A stretch of DNA of 49,029 nt from Paulinella micropora. Lineage: Eukaryota > Cercozoa > Imbricatea > Euglyphida. The position numbers and the translations under genes are program-made. The stretch covers positions 110,825 to 159,853 of the forward strand of contig BJOX01000069.1 in NCBI GenBank assembly GCA_009731375.1, read 5' to 3'. The notes beneath the pieces are model-generated. The model searched no databases. It was not told the DNA's origin and worked only from the letters and a program-made list of their open reading frames with translations. Numbering within the stretch: the first letter of the stretch is position 1; every line of letters starts with the position of its first letter. Below, in pieces: positions 1 through 48,929 of this stretch.

Positions 1-44
1 GAAGAAGAAGAGGAAGAAGAAGAGGAAGAAGAAGAGGAAGAAGA

Positions 45-75
<31 letters not shown>

Positions 76-230
76 AAGAAGGAGGAGGCGGAGGAGGAGG
101 AGGAGGAGGAAGAAGAAGAAGAAGACGAAGAAGAAGAAGAAGAAGAAAAAGAAGAAGAAGAAGAAGAAGAAGAAGAAGAAGAAGAAGATGCATCCCAGTC
201 TACATCGGCAGCCTTTTCCGCCAACAGAAT
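1..230 (-). repeat. (GAA/GAG)n, possibly a translated Ser tract
   Basis: Purine trinucleotide repeat. On the minus strand the unique part at about 222-184 reads LLAEKAADVDWDAS and then continues as Ser codons, in the style of OTU exon 10. A splice acceptor was not fixed, so a further OTU-gene exon is only a possibility. Confidence 0.3.
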
Positions 231-239
231 CTATGTTTA

Positions 240-480
240 TACATATATATGTATGCATGTATGTATGTATGTATGTATGCATGTATGTATGTATGTATGT
301 ATGTAAGCATGCATGCATACATGCATGCATGCATGTACGTACGTACGTATGTATGCATGTACGTACGTACGTGTACGTACGTACGTATGTATATGTATGT
401 ATGTATGTACGTACGTATGTATGTATGTATGTATGTATGTATGTATGTATGTATGTATATATGTATGTATATACGTATGG
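240..480. repeat. (GTAT)n with GTAC/GCAT variants
   Basis: Interrupted tetranucleotide microsatellite with self-complementary ACGT and CATG runs. No coding signal. Confidence 0.9.
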
Positions 481-579
481 TATGTATACCTCTAGGCATC
501 CGTCCACGTCCCCCCCGCACTCCTCCAATAACATCCTGGACACATATTAATATATACATGCATATTTTATATACATGCA

Positions 580-1442
580 TGAAGGAGAAGGAGGAGGAGG
601 AGGAGGAAGTGGAGGAGGAGGAGAAGGATGAGAAGGAGAAGGAGGAGGAGGAGGAGGAGAAGGAGGAGGAGAAGGAGGAGAAGGAGGAGGAGGAGGAAAA
701 GGAAGAGGAAGAGGAAGACGAGGATGAGAAGGAGGAGGAGGAGGATGAGAAGGAGAAGGAGGAGGAGAAGGAGGAAGAGGAAGGAGGAGCAGGAGAAGGA
801 GGAAGAGGAGAAGGAGGAGGAGAAGGAGGAAGAGGAGGAGTAGGAGTAGGAGGAGGAGGAGGAGGAGGAGAAGAAGAAGAAGAAGAAGAAGAAGAAGAAG
901 AAGAAGAAGAAGAGGAGGAGGAGGAGGAGGAAGGAAGGAAGGAAGGAAGGAAGGAAGGAAGGAAGGATGGAAGGAAGGATGGAAGGATGGAAGGAAGGAG
1001 AAGGAAGGAAGGAAGGAGAAGGAAGGAAGGATGGAAGGAAGGAGAAGGAAGGAAGGAAGGAGAAGGAAGGAAGGAAGGAAGGAAGGAAGGAAAATGGAAG
1101 GAAAAAAGGAAGGAAGGAAGAAAGAAAGAAAGAAAGAAAGAAGAAGAAGAAGAAGAAAAAGAAGAAGAAGAAGAAGAAGAAGAAGAAGAAGAAGGAGAAG
1201 AAGAAGAAGAAGAAGAAGAAGAAGAAGAAGAAGAAGAAGAAGAAGAAAAAGAAGAAGAAAAAGAAGAAGAAGGCGAAGAAGGAGAAGGAGAAGAAGAAGA
1301 AGAAGAAGAAGAAGAAGAAGGAGAAGAAGGAGAAGCGAAGAAGAAGAAGAAGAAAAAGAAGAAGAAGAAGAAGAAGAAGAAGAAGAAGACGAAGAAGAAG
1401 AAGAAAGAAGAAGAAGAAGAAAGAAGAAGAAGAAGAAAGAAG

Positions 1443-1480
<38 letters not shown>
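580..1480. repeat. 900-bp polypurine tract (GGA, GAA, GGAA, GA)n
   Basis: Almost pure A/G on the plus strand for about 900 bases. It could adopt triplex (H-DNA) structure. The long frames through it are repeat artefacts. Confidence 0.9.
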
Positions 1481-1698
1481 CAGGGGTAGGGTACCTGACA
1501 TAGTGTAGGTTATGACAGCCAGACGTATCCAATAACATTCTGTACCACATAGACATGATAGTAGCACAGATAACAAGGCTGATAATAATGTGAATGATAA
1601 CGATAGTGATAATGATGATGATATTAATGGTAGTGGAGGTTGTGACAAGCAGATGCATCCATCAACATTCAGCAGATAATAACAATAAGAATAATAAC

Positions 1699-1754
<56 letters not shown>

Positions 1755-1761
1755 CCATAAC

Positions 1762-1799
<38 letters not shown>

Positions 1800-1829
1800 T
1801 AATAATAATAATAATAATAATAATAACTA
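1481..1829. repeat. short duplication and (AAT)n
   Basis: Two imperfect copies of GGTTxTGACAxxCAGAxGxATCC (at about 1508 and 1638) separated by (GATAAT)-like sequence, then (AAT)n 1683-1827. They could be edge copies of an unseen exon. Confidence 0.5.
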
Positions 1830-1875
1830 GGGGCTGCGCCAACATCTGAAAGTATGGTTGCGGTGCGCTCCGCTC

Positions 1876-1926
<51 letters not shown>

Positions 1927-1927
1927 G

Positions 1928-1967
<40 letters not shown>

Positions 1968-2902
1968 GTCCCTCGCGCTGGGGTTCCCGGGGGGAGAGCC
2001 CCCCGGACCCCCCCTTTCCCGTCGACAGGGTACGTTCCATTGCCGGAGGTACCAGAAGAGCGCAAGTGTAAGCTCTGGTGGCACAAAAACCTAAATTCTC
2101 TGGTTTTATGCCACCCGCCACTAACACTTTTTTTATCTCCGAAGAGAGCGCGCCGAGAGGTGTCGGGTACACCAAACATCAGCCTCAAACTCCCTCAGGT
2201 GTGCGCAAACGGCGCCTGGTGGCGCAAAAACTCAATTTTCCGGTGTGTATGCCACCCGGCACCAAAATTTTTATATTTTCAAAGAGAGCTCATCAAGCAG
2301 TGTCAGATACACCAAATATCAGCCGCTAACTCCCTCTGGTGTGCGCAAACGGCGCCTGGTGGCACAAGACCTCAATTTTCTGGTGTGGGTGCCACCTGCG
2401 ACCAAAACGGGTACGTGCAATCGCCGGGCTTGGGTTTTCGGGGGGAGGGCCCCCCGGACCCCCCCTGCCCCGTCGACAGGGTACGTTCAATTGCCGGAGG
2501 CACCGGCAAGTGCTGCTAAAAACCAAGGAAATTTGGCCTTCAGGACACTCCCCTAGCGCAAATATTTGCGTGAATTCCAAACTATGTCAGCATCAACATC
2601 GAGTCTGCTGCTAGCCACCCTGCCAATGTGAGCTCCCAACTCCTCCTGGTTCCCACAAACCATGATTTACAGGGATGGGGGGTGCAAAAAAAGACCAAAA
2701 AAACAAGGAATTTTGGCATTCAGGACACTCCCCTAACGCAAATATTTGCGTGAATTCCAAAAACATTATACTAGCATCAAGATCGAGTCTGGGGCTAGCT
2801 ACCCTGCCAATATAAGCTCCAACTCCTCCTGGTTCCCACAAACCATGATTTATAGGGATAGGGGTGCGGAAATGGGGGGGGGGGGGAACACAATTTTCAT
2901 TT

Positions 2903-2947
<45 letters not shown>

Positions 2948-2959
2948 ACACCCCAAACC

Positions 2960-3010
<51 letters not shown>

Positions 3011-3656
3011 NNNNNNNNNNNNNNNNNNNNNNNNNNNNNNNNNNNNNNNNNNNNNNNNNNNNNNNNNNNNNNNNNNNNNNNNNNNNNNNNNNNNNNNNNN
3101 NNNNNNNNNNNNNNNNNNNNNNNNNNNNNNNNNNNNNNNNNNNNNNNNNNNNNNNNNNNNNNNNNNNNNNNNNNNNNNNNNNNNNNNNNNNNNNNNNNNN
3201 NNNNNNNNNNNNNNNNNNNNNNNNNNNNNNNNNNNNNNNNNNNNNNNNNNNNNNNNNNNNNNNNNNNNNNNNNNNNNNNNNNNNNNNNNNNNNNNNNNNN
3301 NNNNNNNNNNNNNNNNNNNNNNNNNNNNNNNNNNNNNNNNNNNNNNNNNNNNNNNNNNNNNNNNNNNNNNNNNNNNNNNNNNNNNNNNNNNNNNNNNNNN
3401 NNNNNNNNNNNNNNNNNNNNNNNNNNNNNNNNNNNNNNNNNNNNNNNNNNNNNNNNNNNNNNNNNNNNNNNNNNNNNNNNNNNNNNNNNNNNNNNNNNNN
3501 NNNNNNNNNNNNNNNNNNNNNNNNNNNNNNNNNNNNNNNNNNNNNNNNNNNNNNNNNNNNNNNNNNNNNNNNNNNNNNNNNNNNNNNNNNNNNNNNNNNN
3601 NNNNNNNNNNNNNNNNNNNNNNNNNNNNNNNNNNNNNNNNNNNNNNNNNNNNNNNN
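3011..3656. other. assembly gap (646 N)
   Basis: Run of N within satellite block A, bordered by poly-A. Confidence 0.99.
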
Positions 3657-3909
3657 CATAAGCCTCCAATACCCTTGTTCGAGGTCCTCCACCCCCCCGT
3701 GTCAGGCTCTCGCCTGATGATCGGGGCCACCGATGGAGCTCCTGAGGGCAAGACTGCACTAAGCCGAGGTTGTTCCGCAGTCCCAGCAACCTCTTGCAAG
3801 ACGTCACCGAATGTGCAAGTGCATACACCAAGCGCGGTTGCTAGAGCTGCCTCGAAACCCCACCCATAACAATCTGGTGTCTGCTGGGTCCTGGGCTATC
3901 AACCAGCAT
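3657..3909. other. unique island between gaps
   Basis: 253 bases of non-repetitive sequence between two gaps. An open plus frame (IGATDGAPEGKTALSRG...) is present, but no family was recognised. Confidence 0.3.
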
Positions 3910-4752
3910 NNNNNNNNNNNNNNNNNNNNNNNNNNNNNNNNNNNNNNNNNNNNNNNNNNNNNNNNNNNNNNNNNNNNNNNNNNNNNNNNNNNNNNNNNNN
4001 NNNNNNNNNNNNNNNNNNNNNNNNNNNNNNNNNNNNNNNNNNNNNNNNNNNNNNNNNNNNNNNNNNNNNNNNNNNNNNNNNNNNNNNNNNNNNNNNNNNN
4101 NNNNNNNNNNNNNNNNNNNNNNNNNNNNNNNNNNNNNNNNNNNNNNNNNNNNNNNNNNNNNNNNNNNNNNNNNNNNNNNNNNNNNNNNNNNNNNNNNNNN
4201 NNNNNNNNNNNNNNNNNNNNNNNNNNNNNNNNNNNNNNNNNNNNNNNNNNNNNNNNNNNNNNNNNNNNNNNNNNNNNNNNNNNNNNNNNNNNNNNNNNNN
4301 NNNNNNNNNNNNNNNNNNNNNNNNNNNNNNNNNNNNNNNNNNNNNNNNNNNNNNNNNNNNNNNNNNNNNNNNNNNNNNNNNNNNNNNNNNNNNNNNNNNN
4401 NNNNNNNNNNNNNNNNNNNNNNNNNNNNNNNNNNNNNNNNNNNNNNNNNNNNNNNNNNNNNNNNNNNNNNNNNNNNNNNNNNNNNNNNNNNNNNNNNNNN
4501 NNNNNNNNNNNNNNNNNNNNNNNNNNNNNNNNNNNNNNNNNNNNNNNNNNNNNNNNNNNNNNNNNNNNNNNNNNNNNNNNNNNNNNNNNNNNNNNNNNNN
4601 NNNNNNNNNNNNNNNNNNNNNNNNNNNNNNNNNNNNNNNNNNNNNNNNNNNNNNNNNNNNNNNNNNNNNNNNNNNNNNNNNNNNNNNNNNNNNNNNNNNN
4701 NNNNNNNNNNNNNNNNNNNNNNNNNNNNNNNNNNNNNNNNNNNNNNNNNNNN
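3910..4752. other. assembly gap (843 N)
   Basis: Run of N within satellite block A. Confidence 0.99.
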
Positions 4753-5978
4753 TTTTTGGGGGCCCCCCCCCCCCCCTCCCGCCTCCTTTCCCTTCGACAG
4801 GGTACGTTGAATTCGGAGGTGCCGCAAAGGGCGCCTGGTGGCAAAAACCTCAATTTTTAGGTGCGGGTGCCACCCGTGACCAGAACGGGTACGTACAATC
4901 GCAGGGCTCCCCCAGACCCCCCCTTTCCCTTCGACAGGGTACGTTGAATTGGAGGAGGCGCCGCAAAGGGCGCCTGGTGGCAAAAAAACCTCAATTTTCA
5001 GGTGTGGGTGCCATCCGTGACCAGAACGGGTACGTACAATCACAGGGCTGGGGTTCTTGGGGGAAGGGCCCCCCGGACCCCCCCTGCCCCTTCGACAGGG
5101 TACGTTCAATTACCGGAGGCACCGGCAAGTACTGCCCCAAAAAAAAAGGAAATTTGGCATGCAGGACACTCCCCTAACGCAAATATTTGCGTGAATTCCA
5201 AAAAAAAAATACCAGCATCAAGATCGAGTCTGGGGCTAGCCACCCTGCCAATATGAGCTCCCAACTCTTCCTGGTTCCCACAAACCATGATTTATTCCGA
5301 TGGGGGGTGCAAGAAAAGGGCAAAAAACAAGGAAATTTGGCATGCAAGACACTCCCCTAACGCAAATATTTGCGTGAATTCCAAAAAAAATTATATCAGC
5401 ATCAACATCGAGTCTGGGGCTAGCCACCCTGTCAATATGAGCTCCCAGCTCCTCCTGGTTCACACAGACCATGATTTATTCCGACGAGGGTGCAGAAAAT
5501 AGGCTAAAAAAACAAGGAATTTTCGCATTCAGGACACTCCCCTTACGCAAATATTTGCGTGAATTCCAAAGAAATTATATCAGAATCAACATCGAGTCTG
5601 GGGCTAGCCACCCTGCAAATATGAGCTCCCAACACTTCCTGGTTCACACAAACCATGATTTATTCAGCTTGGGGTGCGAAAAAAAACAAGGAATTTTGGC
5701 ATTCAGGACACTCCCCTAACGCAAATATTTGCGTGAATTCCGAAAAAATCATATCAGCATCAAGATCGAGTCTGGGGCTAACCACCCTGCAAATATGAGC
5801 TCCCAACTCCTCGTTCCCACACACCACATGATTTATTCCGACAGGGGTGCCGAAATGCGGGGGGTGGGGGGGTACACAATTTTCATTTTCCCCCTCCCCC
5901 AAAACCCCCCACCCCCTCCTCCAACACCTTTCAAGGATAGTAATAATAATAATAATAATAATAACAATAATAATAATG

Positions 5979-6020
<42 letters not shown>

Positions 6021-6287
6021 GTGCCTCTCTGTCAATGGCTGATGCATTTCTGCACATGCGCCTCCATCGTCTCACCCGTGAGGGGAGTACGAAGAATTGA
6101 CGATAAGCTCTAATGACACCCCCGCAAGGGCAGTTCCAACACTTCCAGACGGGCCGGTATGTTCAATGAAAATACTGGTCCAGACGGATCGGTATGTTCA
6201 ATGAAAATACTGGTGGCACCGACGGGAATCGAACTGGCGACAGGGCCCAGATGGTAGAACTTGACCACTGGGCTATCACGGTGTCCA
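6021..6287 (-). mobile_element. tRNA-derived SINE, copy 1
   Basis: On the minus strand the head (6287-6209) has TAGCCCAGTGG (A-box-like) and AGTTCGATTCC (B-box-like) spaced as in a tRNA. A body follows with a duplicated TATTTTCATTGAACATACCG segment, and the element ends in (ATT)n below 6020. It sits in the intron after OTU exon 11. There is no protein. Confidence 0.78.
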
Positions 6288-6288
6288 A

Positions 6289-6329
<41 letters not shown>

Positions 6330-6412
6330 TAACAACAATAACAATAACAACAATGATAATACTAATAATGATCATGATGATAATAGTAAAAGAAAAATAA
6401 TAACAGTAGTAC

Positions 6413-18009
<11,597 letters not shown>

Positions 18010-18407
18010 GAATGGAGGGTATTCAGTGCTTCTCTGTCCTACTTGTAATAGTCAAGTTGTCCTTCGTCAGAGAATTACGTAATGCCGCTAGGAAATGTGC
18101 GGATGCCATTTAGCCTGCCAATTGATGTTGTCAGCACATGTGCTTTCCTGCTCAATAAATTCTGAATTCTGCTGGTAGTCGTTCATGCAGATGATGATCG
18201 ACAAATAACTTTTGTGTATCGTCAATTTTAGTCGTCTTGCAGCTTTTGCTGTTATCCTTCTTGTTGTTGGTGGTGTTGCAGAAAAATATTTGTTGATTTC
18301 TGATGTCTCAAGCTTATCTTGTCCAGGGTGTGACCGGTCTGTCATAAGGAGAAAGCTACTTCTCTCGTGAAGCCTATTTAATTGGCGCCAGGCAGCACAA
18401 ATTGAAC
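18010..18407. promoter_or_regulatory. divergent intergenic interval, putative bidirectional promoter
   Basis: 398 bases separate the OTU start (18009, minus) from the transporter start (18408, plus). The interval is free of microsatellites, unlike nearly everything around it. It carries CCAAT at 18118-18122, an inverted CCAAT (ATTGG) at 18381-18385 running into GGCGCC, and no clear TATA box. The promoter role is inferred from the head-to-head arrangement. Confidence 0.5.
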
Positions 18408-30859
<12,452 letters not shown>

Positions 30860-31263
30860 AAATCATTTTCAGGAATAAGTAGTATATATGTTACTTGATA
30901 AAACACAAAAGATCCAAGGGAAGATCCATCATCCCGCGCTCCCTGTCTTGCTTGGAAACAAAGTAAAGTTTGTGACGTGGCAAAGTGCGTACGTAACTTG
31001 CAAAAGCAGTGCAGGCGCATTGAAGTGTTAGTAATTACGTGAATTCAAGTTACAAATCCCGAGTCACCATCTCTTAACAACCGTCGCTATCAATGGATAA
31101 TTCCGGAGGCCCCGGTTGGTAGAATCGTGATTCCGGCTTCTCTTCCCCGATGGTATATATTATATCATCTAAAATCGCCGCGGCGCCTGTGTTTTTGAGA
31201 AAATCCCTTCAATTCGTGTTGGGTATTGCCATGATATATATCTTAAGTTGTTTTTTTTTTCAA

Positions 31264-31301
<38 letters not shown>

Positions 31302-31321
31302 TTTTTTTTTTTTTTTTTTCC

Positions 31322-32117
31322 NNNNNNNNNNNNNNNNNNNNNNNNNNNNNNNNNNNNNNNNNNNNNNNNNNNNNNNNNNNNNNNNNNNNNNNNNNNNNNN
31401 NNNNNNNNNNNNNNNNNNNNNNNNNNNNNNNNNNNNNNNNNNNNNNNNNNNNNNNNNNNNNNNNNNNNNNNNNNNNNNNNNNNNNNNNNNNNNNNNNNNN
31501 NNNNNNNNNNNNNNNNNNNNNNNNNNNNNNNNNNNNNNNNNNNNNNNNNNNNNNNNNNNNNNNNNNNNNNNNNNNNNNNNNNNNNNNNNNNNNNNNNNNN
31601 NNNNNNNNNNNNNNNNNNNNNNNNNNNNNNNNNNNNNNNNNNNNNNNNNNNNNNNNNNNNNNNNNNNNNNNNNNNNNNNNNNNNNNNNNNNNNNNNNNNN
31701 NNNNNNNNNNNNNNNNNNNNNNNNNNNNNNNNNNNNNNNNNNNNNNNNNNNNNNNNNNNNNNNNNNNNNNNNNNNNNNNNNNNNNNNNNNNNNNNNNNNN
31801 NNNNNNNNNNNNNNNNNNNNNNNNNNNNNNNNNNNNNNNNNNNNNNNNNNNNNNNNNNNNNNNNNNNNNNNNNNNNNNNNNNNNNNNNNNNNNNNNNNNN
31901 NNNNNNNNNNNNNNNNNNNNNNNNNNNNNNNNNNNNNNNNNNNNNNNNNNNNNNNNNNNNNNNNNNNNNNNNNNNNNNNNNNNNNNNNNNNNNNNNNNNN
32001 NNNNNNNNNNNNNNNNNNNNNNNNNNNNNNNNNNNNNNNNNNNNNNNNNNNNNNNNNNNNNNNNNNNNNNNNNNNNNNNNNNNNNNNNNNNNNNNNNNNN
32101 NNNNNNNNNNNNNNNNN
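31322..32117. other. assembly gap (796 N)
   Basis: Run of N between two poly-T tracts in the convergent intergenic region. Confidence 0.99.
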
Positions 32118-32153
<36 letters not shown>

Positions 32154-32340
32154 TTTATTTATTTATTTATTTTACCAAGACTTGGCGGCCCGACTCTCAA
32201 CTGAGGGAGCGAGGGACGAGCTAAACGATCCGAGGCAAGTCACGAGTCCTTGCGGCCGATAGTTTGAACTTGTGACTCAGACTGTCACCGTCACGGTGCC
32301 CCCGGCAATGAATTGATGTTTTGCCGGTTCTGGTCTAAAA
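32118..32340 (-). mobile_element. possible SINE fragment with (AAAT)n tail
   Basis: On the minus strand, GGCACCGTGACGG and ACAAGTTCAAACTATCGG (weak A and B boxes) are followed by a body ending TCTTGGTAAAATAAATAAATA. The tail borders poly-T and the large gap. The tRNA likeness is weak. Confidence 0.35.
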
Positions 32341-33405
32341 GAATATATTGAAGCCTGAGTTATTGATGCCTCTTCTTTAATACAACCAATTCAATCCACT
32401 CCGCTAGTAACCCAATCCTCTGTTTTTATATAAATAAGGGTCAAAGATGACGGAAAATGTGGGAGACTAGCGGAGCCAAAAACACCCAGGGCCAACACCA
32501 GCTAATTCCCGTGGTCCGCCGCCTAATGATAATATATTCCTGTCTAAAAAGTGTAACGGTCCGTAGCACTACTTGAATAGTAATATTCAATGATCCGACG
32601 TTACCCGGTTAAGAGGATAAATGTTGGAAACTTCCTTTTATCAAGTTGTGTCTGGGTCACAGTTGATCGCCGGTGCCACAGCCTGAGGGGTATATTCAAG
32701 TCACGGTAGCACCGTTCACAATATTATTAATCATAGTATTTACCTATCCGAGGCTGCGCCTACAATCCCGGCCCTCCCCGCTTTACTACTATGATCAGAT
32801 AACCCCTATTTAGTATTAGGAGTAGAAAGGTAAATGTGAGCGGTAGGAACTTGATATGCCACCGGAGGCAGTCGAGGTTTGGCTCTTTGAGCAACTCAGC
32901 CGCATGATCATGAGCGGCTCGGAGGCCTTTACCGACTCCTTTCAGAGTCCACCGGTCCTGTCTCGCTACTGAAGTAACCAACTGTCAGTAAGGGAAGGCA
33001 GTTTAATAAACTTCGGAGATTTCTGACAACTACAGTACGACACGTCACAAATCTAAGATAAGTGTAACTGACTTCCTAAGGTAGAGGTAAATATATGACT
33101 GTATTCCAGTTAATGACTGACTACTTATCTAGAGCTAAGTCTTGAATTTCTACTAATAAGACTGATTAAGTTAATACTGCCACTAGAGTGGTCCCTGGCA
33201 AAATATAGTGTCCGCTGTATCACTAAATAATTCAACTAAGTCGAATTTGTACTATCCGTCCTTTGTTCTTTATTTCTTCTTTTCTATTTCTGGTTCATAG
33301 AACTTGGCAACGGAGTGCTTTGTTCTTTTAGGTGTTTCGTTTCTTCCCACCCTCCCTCCCTTTTTTATTTTTATTATTTTGTTTTGGCTTTTGTTTTACT
33401 TAAGT

Positions 33406-33506
33406 GTATGACTTCGGTGGTGGCACCGCGCGTTAAACTTTGCTAAATAAATAACTGTATGACTTCAGTGGTGGCACGGCGCGTTAAACTTTTCTAAATA
33501 AATAAC
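33406..33506. repeat. 51-bp tandem duplication
   Basis: Two units starting GTATGACTTCGGTGGTGGCA and GTATGACTTCAGTGGTGGCA, each ending in CTAAATAAATAAC, at 33406 and 33457. Possibly SINE tail remnants. Confidence 0.7.
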
Positions 33507-33615
33507 TTCTCTGGCAATTGTGGTCGCCGGTCCGGGATAAAGAAGAAGAAGAAGAAGAAGAAGAAGAAGAAGAAGAAGAAGAAAGAAGAAGAAGAAGAAG
33601 AAGAAGAAGAAGAAG

Positions 33616-33646
<31 letters not shown>

Positions 33647-33726
33647 TGTTGTTGTTGTTGTTGTCGTTGTTGCTGTTGCTGTTGTCGTCGTCGTTGCTGT
33701 TGTTGTTGTTCTTTTCTTTCTCTCAC

Positions 33727-40582
<6,856 letters not shown>

Positions 40583-40587
40583 CTGCC

Positions 40588-40625
<38 letters not shown>

Positions 40626-40914
40626 ACCAGATCCACGGGAAAGTCTTTGAGGTCCGATCTGCAGTCGAGCATGCCACCCTTCCATGATAGTGATGCCTGC
40701 CATGAATGATGATGATGATGATGATGATGATGATACCAGCTCCGGAGACAAGTCTTTGAGCGTGCGCGATCTGGTGCTGTCGATCATGCCACTCTGCCAT
40801 GATGGAAATGATAATGATGAGGATGGTGACGATGATGACGATGATGATGATGATGATGATGATGACGACGACGACGACGATGATGATGATGATAATGATA
40901 ATAACAATAATAAT

Positions 40915-40994
<80 letters not shown>

Positions 40995-41011
40995 TAATAA
41001 TAATAGTAATA

Positions 41012-41096
41012 GTGCTTCTCTGTCAATGGCTGATGCATTTCTGCACATGCGCCTCCATCGTCTCACCCGTGAGGGGAGTACGAAGAATTGACGATA
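41012..41096 (-). mobile_element. tRNA-derived SINE, copy 3 (cut by gap)
   Basis: The tail-proximal 85 bases match copies 1 and 2 and then run into the 41097-41439 gap. The tail is (ATT)n/(ATC)n. Confidence 0.75.
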
Positions 41097-41439
41097 NNNN
41101 NNNNNNNNNNNNNNNNNNNNNNNNNNNNNNNNNNNNNNNNNNNNNNNNNNNNNNNNNNNNNNNNNNNNNNNNNNNNNNNNNNNNNNNNNNNNNNNNNNNN
41201 NNNNNNNNNNNNNNNNNNNNNNNNNNNNNNNNNNNNNNNNNNNNNNNNNNNNNNNNNNNNNNNNNNNNNNNNNNNNNNNNNNNNNNNNNNNNNNNNNNNN
41301 NNNNNNNNNNNNNNNNNNNNNNNNNNNNNNNNNNNNNNNNNNNNNNNNNNNNNNNNNNNNNNNNNNNNNNNNNNNNNNNNNNNNNNNNNNNNNNNNNNNN
41401 NNNNNNNNNNNNNNNNNNNNNNNNNNNNNNNNNNNNNNN
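41097..41439. other. assembly gap (343 N)
   Basis: Run of N between SINE copy 3 and satellite block B. Fixed-size 10-N gaps also occur at 14045, 16614, 25927, 40440 and 47371. Confidence 0.99.
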
Positions 41440-42804
41440 CCCCCCCCCCCCCCCCCCCTCGGGCTGGGGTTCCCGGGGGGAGGGCCCCCCGGACCCCCCC
41501 TTCCCCGTCGACAGGGTACGTTCCATTGCCGGAGGTACCAGCAGAACGTAAGTGTAAGCTCTGGTGGCAAAAAACCCTGAAATATCTGGTTTTTGTTCCA
41601 CCCGCCACTAAAACTTTTTTATCTCCGTAGAGAGCGCACCTAGAGGTGTCGGGTAGACCAAACATCAGCCTCAAACTCCCTCGGGTGTGCGCAAACGGCG
41701 CCTGGTGGCGCCAAACCTCAATTTCCCGGTGTGTAGGCCACCCGGCGCCACACTTTTTATATTTTCGAAGAGAGCTCATCAAGAAGTGTCAGATACACCA
41801 AATAACAGCCGCTAACTCCCTCTGGTGAGCGAAAACGGTGGCTGGGGGCACAAGACCTCAATTTTCTGGTGTGGGTGCCACCCGCGACCACAACGGGTAC
41901 GTACAATTGCAGGCTTGGGTTCCCCGGGAGGGCCCCCCGGACCCCCCCTGCCCCTTCGACAGGGTACGTTCGATTGCCGGGGCACCGGCAAGTACTGCCC
42001 CAAAAAAAAAAGGAAATTTGGCATTCAGGACACTCCCCTAACGCAAATATTTGCGTGAAAAATTATACCAGCATCAAGATCGAGTCTGCTGCTAGCCACC
42101 CTGCCAATATGAGCTCCCAATTCCTCCTGCTTCCCACAAACCATGATTTATTCCGATGGGAGAGCAGAAAATAGTGTAAAAAAACAAGGAACTTTGGCAT
42201 TCAGGACACTCCCCTAACGCAAATATTTGCGTGAATTTCAAAAAAGTTATATCAGCATCAACATCGAGTCTGGAGCTAGCCACCCTGTCAATATGAGCTC
42301 CCAACTCCTCCTGGTTCACACAAACCATGATTTATTCCGACGAGGGTGCAGAAAATAGGCTTAAAAACCAAGGAACTTTGGCATTCAGGTCACTCCCCTT
42401 ATGCAAATATTTGCGTGAATTCCAAAGAAATTATATCAGCACCAAGATCGAGTCTGGGGCTAGCCACCCTGCAAATATGAGCTCCCAACTCCTCCTGGTT
42501 CACACAAACCATGATTTATTCCGTCAGGGGTGCGAAAAAAAGAAGAAGGAAATTTGGCATTCAGGACACTCCCCTAACGTAAATATTTGCGTGAATTCCG
42601 AAAAAATCATATCAGCATCAAGATCGAGTCTGGGGCTAACCACCCTGCAAATATGAGCTCCCAACTCCTCCTTGTTCCCACAAACCATGATTTATTCCGA
42701 CAGGGGTGCGGAAATGGTCGGGGGGTGGGGGGTGGGTGGGGTACACAATTTCATTTTCCGCCTTCCCCCAAACCCCCAACCCCCTTCTCCGACACCTTTC
42801 AGGG

Positions 42805-42840
<36 letters not shown>
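41440..42840. repeat. composite satellite block B
   Basis: Same component order and orientation as block A: poly-C, GGTACGTT units (41460-42000), four 175-185-bp units (42000-42720), C-rich stretch, (AAT)n, SINE. It also contains the CGGCGCCTGGTGGC and CGCAAATATTTGCG elements. Confidence 0.8.
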
Positions 42841-43106
42841 GTGCTTCTCTGTCAATGGCTGATGCATTTCTGCACATGCGCCTCCATCGTCTCACCCGTG
42901 AGGGGAGTACGAAGAATTGACGATAAGCTCTAATGACACCCCCGCAAGGGCAGTTCCAACACTTCCAGACGGGCCGGTATGTTCAATGAAAATACTGGTC
43001 CAGACGGATCGGTATGTTCAATGAAAATACTGGTGGCACCGACGGGAATCGAACTGGCGACAGGGCCCAGATGGTAGAACTTGACCACTGGGCTATCACG
43101 GTGTCC

Positions 43107-43108
<2 letters not shown>
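42841..43108 (-). mobile_element. tRNA-derived SINE, copy 2
   Basis: Nearly identical to 6021-6287 over the whole length, same orientation, again with (ATT)n at the tail and (AAT)n beyond the head. Such high identity suggests recent transposition or duplication of the surrounding block. Confidence 0.8.
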
Positions 43109-43146
<38 letters not shown>

Positions 43147-43208
43147 TAATGATAGGAATAGTAATGATAATAGTAATAGTAATAGTAATAATAACAACAA
43201 TAACAAGA

Positions 43209-48890
<5,682 letters not shown>

Positions 48891-48929
48891 CTATATGGAG
48901 GTAGAAACACACGTATAGAGTTTAAGCAA

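Larger units (their letters stand above)
1830..6020. repeat. composite satellite block A
   Basis: Poly-C, then GGTACGTT/GGAGGTACC units containing CGGCGCCTGGTGGC (1980-2520 and 4753-5130). Next are 175-185-bp units with CACTCCCCTAACGC, ATCGAGTCTGGGGCTAG and CAAACCATGATTTATTC (2520-2870 and 5130-5860), then C-rich sequence and (AAT)n leading into the SINE. Two gaps interrupt it. The same order recurs at 41440-42840. Confidence 0.8.
30860..33405. other. intergenic region between convergent genes
   Basis: After the transporter stop there is about 370 bp of unique AT-rich sequence, then a T tract, a 796-N gap, a SINE-like fragment and about 1 kb of unique sequence without microsatellites (32340-33340). 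A minus-strand reading frame of 73 codons at 32981-32760 has no recognisable motif. Confidence 0.6.

Noticed and set aside
200-1658. Long reading frames of 100 to 480 codons through GAA/GGA and GTAT repeats
   Set aside because: They consist of homopolymeric or dipeptide-repeat translation of microsatellites in all frames, with no unique coding content.
6209-6287. A functional tRNA gene
   Set aside because: The A and B boxes are degenerate, the sequence continues into a repeated body with (ATT)n tail and recurs at 43030-43108. It is a SINE head.
32760-32981. 73-codon minus-strand frame in the convergent intergenic region
   Set aside because: No splice-phase partners, no motif, and a length expected by chance.
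33041-33110. Ribosomal or mitochondrial rRNA fragment (CCTAAGGTAG near 33076)
   Set aside because: Only a ten-base match to a conserved LSU rRNA string, and the flanks do not continue the similarity.
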